IMG/VR virus record: IMGVR_UViG_3300043331_000752
Span: 1-60,379 of that record
Length of the DNA stretch: 60,379 nt
Reading direction: 5' to 3' (one strand)
DNA from: a virus
The translations under genes and the position numbers were made by a program. A model generated the notes under the pieces. It saw only the letters and a list, made by a program, of their open reading frames with translations, did no database searches and was not told the origin of the DNA. This document shows, piece after piece, positions 31,042-38,696 of the stretch; the stretch's first letter is position 1, and the number at the start of each line of letters is the position of its first letter.

Positions 31042-32108
31042 CGCTCGTCAAATACGTCGGCGCGCGCGGCGTCCGCTGGGGCTACCGGTTCTGGGCCGGC
31101 GGGCGCTTATATAAGCATCAGGTCGGATCCTACGAGCTCGCCAAAGAGGCGGAGAAGCGCGCGCGGCGCGGCGTCGAGACGACGGCCTTTGAGCGGCACT
31201 GGGGGCCAGTCACGGCGCCGCTGACGGATTGGGACACCGCGCTCGAGAAGTACGCCGCCGCCAAGGCGAAGAAGCGCACGCTGGTCGATGACCAGGCGCG
31301 CCTCGCGTGGTGGCGCGCCTGGTCGGTCTCGCAGGGCGTCACGCACCTCCAGGGGCTCACGCCCGACGTGATCGATGGCGGCCTGACCGCGCTCGCCGAT
31401 GCGACGCACCCCACGACGGGCCGCGCGCGCCATCGGCCGCAGACCATTCGGCACTACTACAACGTCCTCCGACACCTCGGCAATCTCGCCGTCCGGCGCT
31501 GGCGGTGGCTGAAAGAGAATCCCGTCCTGGTGATCCCGCCGCCGCCCGTGCCCACGATTCGGAAGTCCATTCCGACGCTCGCGCAAGCGCACGCACTCAT
31601 TCAAGCGGCGCCGCTGCCGTTGCGTCGGCTGATCCTGGCCGCGCTCTACACCGGGCAGCGGCAGACGGCCGTGCTCCGCATGACCGCGCAGCTCGCCGCG
31701 GAGCGGCCCGGCTACTACCCGGCGGTCGACGACAAGGGCGACGTCGAATACTGGATTCCCGTCGCGCCGCCGCTCGCGGAGCTGATGCGCGCGACGGGCG
31801 TGGGCGTCGGCCCGCTCTGGCGCGACGCTTCGGGCGCCCCGTTCCGTCGCTTTCCTCGCGTCGAGTGGGAACGCGCGCGCGCGCAGGCGAGTCTGCCGCA
31901 GTTCCGATTCCACGGGCTCCGCGATCTCGTCGGCATTACCCTCGCGGAGGCGGGCATCGCGGACGCGGTGATTCAGGCGTTTCTCGGTCACGCGAGCCGG
32001 CAGGCGACGCTGATCTATACGCGGTGGGTGCGCGATCAGGCGCTCCAAGACGCCGCGCAGACGATCGGCCGGGCGTTCCGCCCGCCGCGCCGACGACCAC
32101 ACGCCTGA
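31038..32108 (+). CDS. int: Tyrosine recombinase (integrase)
   Basis: About 356 residues if started at CTG 31038, which overlaps the upstream stop (CTGA); the frame is open further up to 30915 but that part is another gene's shadow. N-terminal arm-binding part: GVRWGYRFWAGGRLYKHQVG. Catalytic residues: Arg in LYTGQRQTAVLRM, HGLRDLVGITLAEAG (HxxR), FLGHASRQATLIYTRW (His and nucleophilic Tyr). All are present. It inserts the phage at the tRNA-Arg 3' end represented by the attP just downstream. Confidence 0.9.
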   Translation: MTLVKYVGARGVRWGYRFWAGGRLYKHQVGSYELAKEAEKRARRGVETTAFERHWGPVTAPLTDWDTALEKYAAAKAKKRTLVDDQARLAWWRAWSVSQGVTHLQGLTPDVIDGGLTALADATHPTTGRARHRPQTIRHYYNVLRHLGNLAVRRWRWLKENPVLVIPPPPVPTIRKSIPTLAQAHALIQAAPLPLRRLILAALYTGQRQTAVLRMTAQLAAERPGYYPAVDDKGDVEYWIPVAPPLAELMRATGVGVGPLWRDASGAPFRRFPRVEWERARAQASLPQFRFHGLRDLVGITLAEAGIADAVIQAFLGHASRQATLIYTRWVRDQALQDAAQTIGRAFRPPRRRPHA

Positions 32109-32121
32109 TTAGTTGACGCAT

Positions 32122-32376
32122 GCGATCGTACCGGCGATTGTACCGACGGCGTGTCTAAGTCCGCGACACCGCGAACGAATGGCGCGGCCTTCTAAGCCGT
32201 GGGTCGGGGGTTCGATTCCCTCCAGGCGCGCCCCGTTGCGCGACCGCGCCCACGCGGGCGTTGCGCTGTGTGGGCGCGGGGTTGGCCGCGGACGGGCTGG
32301 CCGGCGACGCGTGTGCAGGATGCTCACACATGGCGCTGAATCGCGCGGGGGTAGTGTACCTGAGACCGTACCGACG
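32122..32376. other. attP region with arm-type repeats
   Basis: A 12-bp tandem direct repeat, GCGATcGTACCG (32122-32133) and GCGATtGTACCG (32134-32145), lies between int and the core. GTACCGACG occurs at 32140-32148 and again at 32368-32376, on either side of the core. These are candidate arm-type sites for the integrase N-terminal domain. A small hairpin, gtgtc 32151-32155 with gacac 32164-32168, may be part of the int terminator. Confidence 0.55.
32184..32230 (+). other. attP core: 3' half of tRNA-Arg(UCU)
   Basis: Anticodon stem 32184-32188/32196-32200, loop CTTCTAA with anticodon TCT at 32191-32193, variable loop 32201-32205, T stem and loop (GGGGG, TTCGATT, CCCTC) 32206-32222, then the 3' acceptor strand CAGGCGC and discriminator G. 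There is no D arm or 5' acceptor strand, so this is not a working tRNA. Integration by recombination here would restore the host tRNA 3' end. Confidence 0.8.
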
Positions 32377-32389
32377 ACTCGGGAGCGGC

Positions 32390-32713
32390 GTGTGGCGCGC
32401 GCTCGTCGTGCGCCAACCGTGGGCCACGTTGATCGCGCGCCGCGAGAAGACCATCGAAGTCCGCGCGTGGTCGACGTCGTATCGCGGTCCGTTGTTGATC
32501 GTCTCCGCGCAACGGCCCGCCGTCGCGCCGGCGGGCTACGTCGTCTGTCGCGTCACGCTCGTCGATGTGCGTCCGATGACGCGCTCGGACGAGGCGGCGG
32601 CGATGTGTCGCGTTGGACGCGGGCAGTACGCCTGGGTCCTCGCCGACGCGCAGCCGTGTGTGCCGCCCGTGCGCGTGCGCGGACGCCTCGGACTCTTTAC
32701 CGTTTACCTCTGA
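32390..32713 (+). CDS. ASCH-domain protein
   Basis: 107 residues from GTG 32390 with GGGAG; an ATG at 32330 would add 20 residues but lies in the attP arm. WRALVVRQPWATLIARREKT, then IEVRAWSTSYRGPLLIVSAQ, is the conserved start of ASCH/PUA-like domains, and the end has YAWVLADAQPCVPPVRVRG. Such domains bind RNA or modified nucleotides. It lies on the far side of attP, so in a prophage it would be at the host junction opposite int: cargo expressed in lysogens is possible. Confidence 0.8.
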   Translation: MWRALVVRQPWATLIARREKTIEVRAWSTSYRGPLLIVSAQRPAVAPAGYVVCRVTLVDVRPMTRSDEAAAMCRVGRGQYAWVLADAQPCVPPVRVRGRLGLFTVYL

Positions 32714-32733
32714 CAGAAGGGAGGCCGCGTCCC

Positions 32734-33216
32734 ATGCGTCTCACAGTGGCGTGTCTGATCGTGATGGGTGCAGGCGTGCTCGTCGCGTGTAGCGGCGATG
32801 GGGGCGGCACCGGTGTGGATGCGGATGCCCCGGTGGCCCTGTCGCTGGAGGTCACCCCCCTAACCCCGGAGCGCGCGGGGACCACCGTGCGGTACGAGTT
32901 CCGGGTGGTGGGCCAGGATCGCAACGGGGACGTGTTCGGGGGCCAGTGCGAGATCGCCACCAACGTGGGCACGGGCACCGGCCCGATCAGCACCCTGGCC
33001 CCGGGGGCCAATCCCGCCGCCACCACGTGGGCCGTGACGTGTACCCGAGACTTCGCGGTCAGCGTGCCGCAAGACATCATCGGGACGGCGGTCATCATCG
33101 ACGGGGCGGGCCGGCGGTCCAACGCGCTCGCCTTCAGGCTGGGCATTCGCGAGGGCGCCCGCTCGAGCTGGCCGCAACGGCTCCCGATGCCGGCGGATCG
33201 GCTGCAGCGACCGTAA
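32734..33216 (+). CDS. Lipoprotein, probable lysogenic cargo
   Basis: 160 residues, ATG 32734 with GGGAGG. Leader MRLTVACLIVMGAGVLVACS ends in the lipobox LVAC (C19). A Gly/Asp linker is followed by an immunoglobulin-like beta domain (VALSLEVTPLTPERAGTTVR; YEFRVVGQDRNGDVFGG) with two cysteines. Same strand as the repressor and int, converging with the late genes. A surface lipoprotein expressed from a prophage would fit superinfection exclusion or host fitness; this is inference. Confidence 0.7.
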   Translation: MRLTVACLIVMGAGVLVACSGDGGGTGVDADAPVALSLEVTPLTPERAGTTVRYEFRVVGQDRNGDVFGGQCEIATNVGTGTGPISTLAPGANPAATTWAVTCTRDFAVSVPQDIIGTAVIIDGAGRRSNALAFRLGIREGARSSWPQRLPMPADRLQRP

Positions 33217-33226
33217 CCCGAGGCTG

Positions 33227-33592
33227 TCATGGGCACCAGCGCCGCTCCCCGCCCCAGCGGACGGCCCGGTACATGAGGGCCGTCACCCACGCGGACACCC
33301 CTTCGCACCGCATCGCCTCAAGGAACACGTCGTCCGCGATCTGTCGACCGCCGAGATGGCGGTCGTACAAGAAATCGTGCACCAGTGCCGCCTTTCGGGC
33401 GGTATCCCCCGCGAGCCAGAACGCGACGGGGAGCCGCGGCACCGAGGCGAGGTCCGTTACGAAGCCGGCCGGGACGATGATGCGCGCCCCCATGACGGCG
33501 GAGTCATAGCGAAACTCGACAAGAGTCTGCCACCTGGTCGCGTCCAGCATCTCGAGCCGGAGCGGATCCAGGAAGCGCGGGGTTATTGGCAC
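33227..33592 (-). CDS. DUF1353 protein
   Basis: 121 residues from GTG 33592. FVTDLASVPRLPVAFWLAGD, then KAALVHDFLYDRH and ADDVFLEAMRCEGVSAW, is the DUF1353 signature with conserved D, H and Y. The family is common at the end of phage late operons near the lysis genes; its function is unknown. It ends ten bases from the convergent lipoprotein stop. Confidence 0.85.
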   Translation of the reverse strand: MPITPRFLDPLRLEMLDATRWQTLVEFRYDSAVMGARIIVPAGFVTDLASVPRLPVAFWLAGDTARKAALVHDFLYDRHLGGRQIADDVFLEAMRCEGVSAWVTALMYRAVRWGGERRWCP

Positions 33593-33942
33593 TCGGTCAC
33601 CGTGGTCCGCGGCGCCTGGGTCCGCGTGACCACCTCGGCCACCACATTCCGATGACTCTGGCAGCATCCACGCGAGGCGTAGACGTATGTCGAGCGCCAG
33701 AGCACGCGCCGATCCTCCGCCGTCACCCACACATCAAACTGAAAGCTCTGGACCTGGCGCACGTCGGGCTCCAGCGTCCAATAGGCCGGCACACACCCGG
33801 GCAGCGTCGACCCCATCGGCGTGGCGGTGGCCGATCCGGCGAGCAGGAGCCCCGCCGCGAGACTTACTCCCACCACCCCGGATGTCGCCACCACACCCAG
33901 GTCCAGAGCCAGCGTCCACGTGGCGGCGGAGAGGCGAGTCAC
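33583..33942 (-). CDS. Membrane-anchored or exported protein
   Basis: 119 residues from GTG 33942 (GTGA overlap). A hydrophobic stretch at 10-40 (LGVVATSGVVGVSLAAGLLL) is a signal anchor or signal peptide. The remainder is beta-rich with FDVWVTAEDRRVLWRSTYVY and four cysteines. Position in the lysis region allows a spanin-like role, but no family match is clear. Confidence 0.55.
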   Translation of the reverse strand: MTRLSAATWTLALDLGVVATSGVVGVSLAAGLLLAGSATATPMGSTLPGCVPAYWTLEPDVRQVQSFQFDVWVTAEDRRVLWRSTYVYASRGCCQSHRNVVAEVVTRTQAPRTTVTECQ

Positions 33943-34028
33943 CGCGCGTCGACCACGATGTAGATCACGAACACGACCGCCGCCGCGGCGAGTACCACCG
34001 CCGCGCCCGCGATGATCCAGAGGGCCAT
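33939..34028 (-). CDS. Very small membrane protein
   Basis: 29 residues: MALWIIAGAAVVLAAAAVVF, then VIYIVVDAR. Essentially one transmembrane helix, GTGA-coupled to the next gene. Possible holin accessory. Confidence 0.5.
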   Translation of the reverse strand: MALWIIAGAAVVLAAAAVVFVIYIVVDAR

Positions 34029-34035
34029 TGGGGGG

Positions 34036-34269
34036 CTACTTCTTCTCGACGACCTTCTCGACCTTGACGGTGACGTTGTCCGGGGCCGGCCCGATCCGCG
34101 TGAAGCCGAGGATGCCAAGGGCGACCACCAGCCCCTGCATGATGGGTTGGAACATCCCGTCCCAGGTGATCTCGGAGAAGCCCTTGAACACCATGAGGTT
34201 GGTGACGACGACCAAGACAAACTGGCCGACGCTCTGAATCAGTTGCCGCAGGGTAAAGATCGGTTCCAT
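34036..34269 (-). CDS. Putative holin-like membrane protein
   Basis: 77 residues, AAAGGAGG upstream. Two hydrophobic stretches (SVGQFVLVVVTNLMVF; MQGLVVALGILGF) are separated by an acidic turn, and the C-terminus is charged (VKVEKVVEKK). The size, two spans and charged tail near the SleB-like lysin fit a class II holin. This is an inference. Confidence 0.6.
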   Translation of the reverse strand: MEPIFTLRQLIQSVGQFVLVVVTNLMVFKGFSEITWDGMFQPIMQGLVVALGILGFTRIGPAPDNVTVKVEKVVEKK

Positions 34270-34282
34270 AGAGACGCCTCCT

Positions 34283-34369
34283 TTATCCGAGGTGCGCCAG
34301 CAAGCGGGCCACGACGCTCGCCAACGCGATGCCCAGCGCGATTTGCAGTGGAAGATTGAGCCAGCCCAT
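34283..34369 (-). CDS. Very small membrane protein
   Basis: 28 residues: MGWLNLPLQIALGIALASVV, then ARLLAHLG. Strong AAAAGGAGG Shine-Dalgarno. One amphipathic or transmembrane helix. Role unknown; it sits with the holin candidate. Confidence 0.5.
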   Translation of the reverse strand: MGWLNLPLQIALGIALASVVARLLAHLG

Positions 34370-34381
34370 GTGGGCCTCCTT

Positions 34382-36196
34382 TTACCCGTGGTACACGTCG
34401 CCGCGCTCCACGCGCGACGCGACGCCGTCCAGCTGTTGGAGCGAATACTGCGACAGCACGTCCCCGCACTTGTCGTGCCCATCGTTGCGCAAGAACAGCG
34501 CCGTCGTCGACGGCGCGGCTTGCATCGCCTTGCCGATCGCGTCGAGATACTTCCACCAGAAGTCGTGGATCTCCCGCCGTTGGGTGCTCAGATGCGCGTC
34601 CGGGTCGCCGTCCCGCAGCTGCCACGGCCATTCGGCATAGGAGCGGGAGAGCGTATACCACAGCGCGTTGTCCCGCCCCTGAAAGCCCGCCAGGCGCTCC
34701 TGGCCGCACGTCTGGTCCATGTTCGCGATGACCAGGTGCGTCTTGCCGCCGCGGCAGTAGCGCGCCAGCCAGTCCGCCCACGTCGGATCGATGGTCGTGA
34801 GCGTGCCCGCCACCCACGGACGCTTCTCCGCGAGTAGATCCACCTCGATCGGCGGGTGGGGAATGGGATCGTCGGCGCCGACTGGCGGTGGCTGGGCCAC
34901 GCGGACGGGGGTCCCCCCATTGCCGAAGCCATCCGCCCCGGCGGCCATCGCGGCGTTGCCGAGCTGCACCGCCTTGGCCTCATCGTCCACCTCGTACTCA
35001 CCCGCGACGACCGGCTTACCCAGTCCACTCTTGACGGCCCGCGTCTCGCTGCCCATCCCGGCGACCGTGCGATTGCTGTACTGATGGACGTGGTAGTCCA
35101 CCCAGCCCTGCCGCGCGTAGCTCCACTCCCCGGAGGTCATGTGCGACGCGAGCGGTTTCTGGGTCAACGTGTTCAGATGCGTGCCAAGCCGCTCGACGCG
35201 GCTCGCGTCCCAGTATTCGTTGAGCTCCAGGCCGAGCACGTACGACGACACCAGATCGTCCACGACCGGCACGAAGCCCGACAGCAGGCTCCGCAGCGTC
35301 GTTTCGGCCGTGCCGTGGATCGTCGGCGCATCGTCGGGGAACAGCCACACCACCGCCTTCAACCCCGCGGCGCGGATCTCCTCCAGCCGCGCGCGAAACT
35401 CCTGGGGATTGCGCAGGCCGTCGACGCTCGGCCCGCCATAGTCGCGCTCGTTGTAGGCGTACACGTAGAGGTGGGTATACTGGCGACTCGTCATCGCCCG
35501 CAGGATCTGCTGTCGATGCTCCGGCGGATAGCCCGCGTAGGGATGCGTCCGCACGCCAGCCGCGAGGAAATCCGTCTGATGCGGCAGATCCGCCCCGGTG
35601 GGCGGCGCCACCGTCGTGGTGGTAAACGCCGTGCGCGCGGTCGTCGACTGCGTGCTAGTGCGCGCCGTGATCTCCACGAGGTACCGCGTACCCGGCCGGC
35701 AGGGACCGATGCGCTGCGCATGCTCCAGCGTGGCGGTGGCATGTCCCCACGTGCCGCGCTGCGTCGGATCCGTCTCCTGCCAGGCGAGAATGGCCGCCGT
35801 GGTTGGCACGTCGGTCTGCCACGCGATCGTCGCGCCGTCTGGCGACACCGCCCCCGCCGTCGGCGCGTGGGTGAACTGCGGCCCGGTGGACGGTGGCGGG
35901 GCGCCGGTCTGTTCCAGGTATCGAATCACTGCCGCGCGCACGACTTCCAACGTGGCGTCCGCGAAGCGGAGCTCTTTGACCAGCGTGGCGAGCGCGGCCG
36001 CATTCTCGGGCGGCGCCCAGTCGCCGGCCGGTGAGGTCAACGCGTCGCGCCGCTGCGCCTGGCACCAGTCGCCAAGCGCCTGCCAGGCGGCCGTCAGGTT
36101 GGGATCGTCCGTCTGCGCGCGGAAGTACAGCGAGGCGAGCCAGAGTTCCAGCACCCCGTCCGCCGTGATCGTCGCCGTGATCGTCGCGTCAGTCAT
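34382..36196 (-). CDS. Glycoside-hydrolase-like tail or receptor-binding protein
   Basis: 604 residues, ATGA overlap. Residues 1-100 form a helical N-terminal part; 105-205 a fibronectin-III-like domain (AGAVSPDGATIAWQTDVPTT; GTRYLVEITARTSTQS). Residues 220-430 look like a TIM-barrel glycosidase: QYTHLYVYAYNERDYGG, GLKAVVWLFPDD, VLGLELNEYWD (possible catalytic acid in ELNE) and KPVVAGEYEVD. The C-terminal 170 residues are unassigned. Likely binds or trims host surface glycans. It lies after the lysin rather than with the tail tip. Confidence 0.6.
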   Translation of the reverse strand: MTDATITATITADGVLELWLASLYFRAQTDDPNLTAAWQALGDWCQAQRRDALTSPAGDWAPPENAAALATLVKELRFADATLEVVRAAVIRYLEQTGAPPPSTGPQFTHAPTAGAVSPDGATIAWQTDVPTTAAILAWQETDPTQRGTWGHATATLEHAQRIGPCRPGTRYLVEITARTSTQSTTARTAFTTTTVAPPTGADLPHQTDFLAAGVRTHPYAGYPPEHRQQILRAMTSRQYTHLYVYAYNERDYGGPSVDGLRNPQEFRARLEEIRAAGLKAVVWLFPDDAPTIHGTAETTLRSLLSGFVPVVDDLVSSYVLGLELNEYWDASRVERLGTHLNTLTQKPLASHMTSGEWSYARQGWVDYHVHQYSNRTVAGMGSETRAVKSGLGKPVVAGEYEVDDEAKAVQLGNAAMAAGADGFGNGGTPVRVAQPPPVGADDPIPHPPIEVDLLAEKRPWVAGTLTTIDPTWADWLARYCRGGKTHLVIANMDQTCGQERLAGFQGRDNALWYTLSRSYAEWPWQLRDGDPDAHLSTQRREIHDFWWKYLDAIGKAMQAAPSTTALFLRNDGHDKCGDVLSQYSLQQLDGVASRVERGDVYHG

Positions 36197-36651
36197 AGGG
36201 CGATGTCCGCCGCGATCTTGGCGAGCTTGAGGCCCAGCTCGAACGCACGGTCAAGATCGACGGCCCGGACGGTCTGCCCCGCCGTCATCGCGCCGAACAC
36301 GATCGCGTCCTGCTCGCTCCATTCTTTCTCGACCTCGGCGAGTCTCACGCATTTCAGCTCCACGGGCGCCCCGGCCGGCGCGCGTTCGCACTTCAGATGC
36401 GCCGCGGCCGTGCTCCGGACAAAGTCATCCCGTTGGCGCATGTACCGCTTGATGAACCCCGTGGCCTCGAAGGTCACCACCGGTGGCCCCGGCTGGGCGC
36501 AGCCGAGGAGGAGACAGAGTGCGAGGGCTGGGGACGTTATCCGCCTCTTAGCGCCCCCACTCCGGTTCGTTCGCAGCCCGGTGCACACACGGGGCACCCG
36601 CGGCGGAGCTAGCGGCCCTCGCGCCCTGACAGAATGCCATAAGAATGCCAT
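36193..36651 (-). CDS. Lipoprotein of the lysis region
   Basis: 152 residues from ATG 36651; the true start is unclear because the first 35 residues are basic and precede the hydrophobic segment ALALCLLLGC with lipobox LLGC. The mature part is helical with LKCERAPAGAPVELKCVRLA. Near the lysin and membrane proteins, so an outer-membrane spanin is a reasonable guess. Confidence 0.55.
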   Translation of the reverse strand: MAFLWHSVRARGPLAPPRVPRVCTGLRTNRSGGAKRRITSPALALCLLLGCAQPGPPVVTFEATGFIKRYMRQRDDFVRSTAAAHLKCERAPAGAPVELKCVRLAEVEKEWSEQDAIVFGAMTAGQTVRAVDLDRAFELGLKLAKIAADIAL

Positions 36652-36666
36652 TCTTACTCCCCCTCC

Positions 36667-37104
36667 CTAGAGTTTGAGGAACACGTGGCCGCCCTCTCGG
36701 CACGTCACGAGCGCCTCGGCCAGTTTCGTCACGTCATGGGGATCGCAGGCCCACGAGGGGAGCCGCCCGGTCACGGCCAGCACCAGCGTGGGGTTGAGGT
36801 AGTGCGTCGCCCCCTTGGCCCAATGGCTGGTGGCGCTTTCGGCCCACGCGCGCTCACACGAGCGCCACGCGGGATCATCGGCGTGGACGGACCCCAACGA
36901 CCGGCGGTTGTCGTCCTCCCAGCCCGAGAATTGCCGTCGCCAGAACACGGTGCCCGCCACGGTGCCGTCGCTGAAGATGTGCCGCCGCATGCGCTCGCGG
37001 ATCACCTCGCCGACGCACACCTGTCCCCGGTAGGGTTCGCCCCGCGACTCGACGAACAGCGTGGCGATTGCCAAGAGGTCGGGCGGGAAGACGCGCGGTG
37101 TCAT
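36667..37104 (-). CDS. SleB-like cell wall hydrolase (endolysin)
   Basis: 145 residues, ATGA overlap. LLAIATLFVESRGEPYRGQV has the catalytic glutamate of SleB-type (Hydrolase_2) enzymes; VIRERMRRHIFSDGTVAGTV and RRQFSGW follow in family order. There is no signal peptide, so release would need a holin. It should cut peptidoglycan at host lysis. Confidence 0.85.
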   Translation of the reverse strand: MTPRVFPPDLLAIATLFVESRGEPYRGQVCVGEVIRERMRRHIFSDGTVAGTVFWRRQFSGWEDDNRRSLGSVHADDPAWRSCERAWAESATSHWAKGATHYLNPTLVLAVTGRLPSWACDPHDVTKLAEALVTCREGGHVFLKL

Positions 37105-37436
37105 CGGGTCCGATCCGGGGTGGTGCGGTACAACATCCGCGCGTAGTGGCAAATCCCTTTGGGGTCGAGGATCGCGGCCGGCCGCGCCGATTGCTCCATG
37201 GCCAGGATGCACGCCAGGTCGTTCTGCGCGCCCAGAATCGCCGTGTGCTCCGCCATACGGTGCCGGCTATCGTCGGCAATGACATCAAACCCACGATGGA
37301 GCAAATAGCCGAGGCTGCCGAAGCCCGCGATCATAATCAAGATGATGATGACCAGCGGGCCGGTGGCGGTGAGCCGGAGGCCGGCTGGCCCAGAGATGTG
37401 CAGGCCGTTCACAGGGCTGGATGGGTCGCCGTTCAT
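37101..37436 (-). CDS. Single-span membrane protein (inner-membrane spanin or holin candidate)
   Basis: 111 residues. A soluble N-terminus of about 26 residues is followed by PLVIIILIMIAGFGSLGYLL, then a helical part of about 60 residues with two cysteines. It directly precedes the lysin, to which it is ATGA-coupled. Confidence 0.6.
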   Translation of the reverse strand: MNGDPSSPVNGLHISGPAGLRLTATGPLVIIILIMIAGFGSLGYLLHRGFDVIADDSRHRMAEHTAILGAQNDLACILAMEQSARPAAILDPKGICHYARMLYRTTPDRTR

Positions 37437-37438
37437 CC

Positions 37439-38695
37439 CTAGCCCACGCGACTCCGCACCGACAGCGCGGACAGGAGGAGCTTCTCCGGGCCACTCGTGC
37501 CCTCCCAGGTCCCCGTGCCGCCCGCCACGTTGACGAGCACCGCGATCTGATGCCACGCCTCCGACATGCTGGCTTGCGTGACCGAGACCGGGCAGGGCAT
37601 CAGCGTATTGGCCGGCATGCCCGCGTTGATGCACACGCCGTTCTCGGGCAACGCGAGGCTGTCGACCCCGATCCCGGTCCGCGTCGCGGTGTTCGCGTTC
37701 GAGTTGCGGCACGAGCCCGAGACGGTGGCGATCAGCACCTCGTCGAACCACGTGAGGAGCTTCAGCTCCGCCTCCACGCTGAGATGCTCGTACGCGCCGG
37801 TATTGGACTTTGACCGATCATTCGTGATCGCGGATCGGCACGACACCCCCGCGTCGTGGAACCACGAGCGCACGCCCCGCGCCGACGGGGTGTCCTGGAA
37901 CTGCCCCAGGAAGTTGGTCCGCGCCATGCCGACCAGCGTCCGCGTCGGATCGCCGAGCTTGATCTGAACGCCGTTCGTGTGCAGAGCGCGAGCGGTCGTC
38001 GAGGCGTCCAGCACGATGGCCGAGCCCGTCCACAGAGCATAAATGAAATACGTCGTCTCGGCCGACAGCCCGCTCGAGGACAGCGTGATGCCGGCCGTGG
38101 GCACCACGCGGGGCGTCCCGTCGATGACGAGCAGCGTGCCATCCCGCGGGTAGAGCTTGAGATCGCCGGCTTCGAGGATCAGCACACATTGCCCATGGAT
38201 GAAGGCCGAGATCGAGAGGCTGTTGAGCATCTCGTAGCTGGTGAGGTTCGTGATCGCGGCGCCGTCCCAGATCAGCTCCCCGAGCGGGACGTGGTCGGTA
38301 TCCGGCGGCGTCGCGCTCGTGGTCATCACCAGCGTGACCACGCTGTTATGGCCCGGGTCGATCAGGGTGCCGTCGCCGGGATGGAGGTAGCGGAGCGCGG
38401 CGACCCAATCCGCCCGATTCCACCCGAGCACTAGGCTCATTATCCGGTAGAGGATCCCGCCGAAGGCCGTGCTGTAGGCATCGACGCTGGGCGCCGCCAG
38501 GCTCGCGTAGATGTACTTGGTGCCGGCGCTGCCGCTGATCGTCACCGGCGAGGGGAGCGCCGTCATCGCCGCCTGCCGCCCGCTGAGCGACCAGAGTCGG
38601 ATCGGCCGCACCGCGAGCGCCGTCGAGGTGGAGAATTGCACGGTGGTGGCGCTGGCGGCGTGAATGTCGGCGCGGTCGGTCGAGTTGGCCAGCAT
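37439..38695 (-). CDS. Distal tail or fibre protein
   Basis: 418 residues of mostly beta structure: TGTWEGTSGPEKLLLSALSV at the end and SAETTYFIYALWTGSAIVLD in the middle, features of phage fibre and trimeric knob proteins. The last gene of the tail-tip block before lysis. Function inferred from position. Confidence 0.6.
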   Translation of the reverse strand: MLANSTDRADIHAASATTVQFSTSTALAVRPIRLWSLSGRQAAMTALPSPVTISGSAGTKYIYASLAAPSVDAYSTAFGGILYRIMSLVLGWNRADWVAALRYLHPGDGTLIDPGHNSVVTLVMTTSATPPDTDHVPLGELIWDGAAITNLTSYEMLNSLSISAFIHGQCVLILEAGDLKLYPRDGTLLVIDGTPRVVPTAGITLSSSGLSAETTYFIYALWTGSAIVLDASTTARALHTNGVQIKLGDPTRTLVGMARTNFLGQFQDTPSARGVRSWFHDAGVSCRSAITNDRSKSNTGAYEHLSVEAELKLLTWFDEVLIATVSGSCRNSNANTATRTGIGVDSLALPENGVCINAGMPANTLMPCPVSVTQASMSEAWHQIAVLVNVAGGTGTWEGTSGPEKLLLSALSVRSRVG

Positions 38696-38696
38696 G

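Noticed and set aside
32160-32232. A complete tRNA-Arg gene
   Set aside because: Only the anticodon arm, T arm and 3' acceptor strand are present; there is no D arm or 5' acceptor. It is an att site copy.
33190-33227. Bidirectional terminator between the convergent lipoprotein and DUF1353 genes
   Set aside because: Only ten bases separate the stops and I see no stem-loop with a T-run there.
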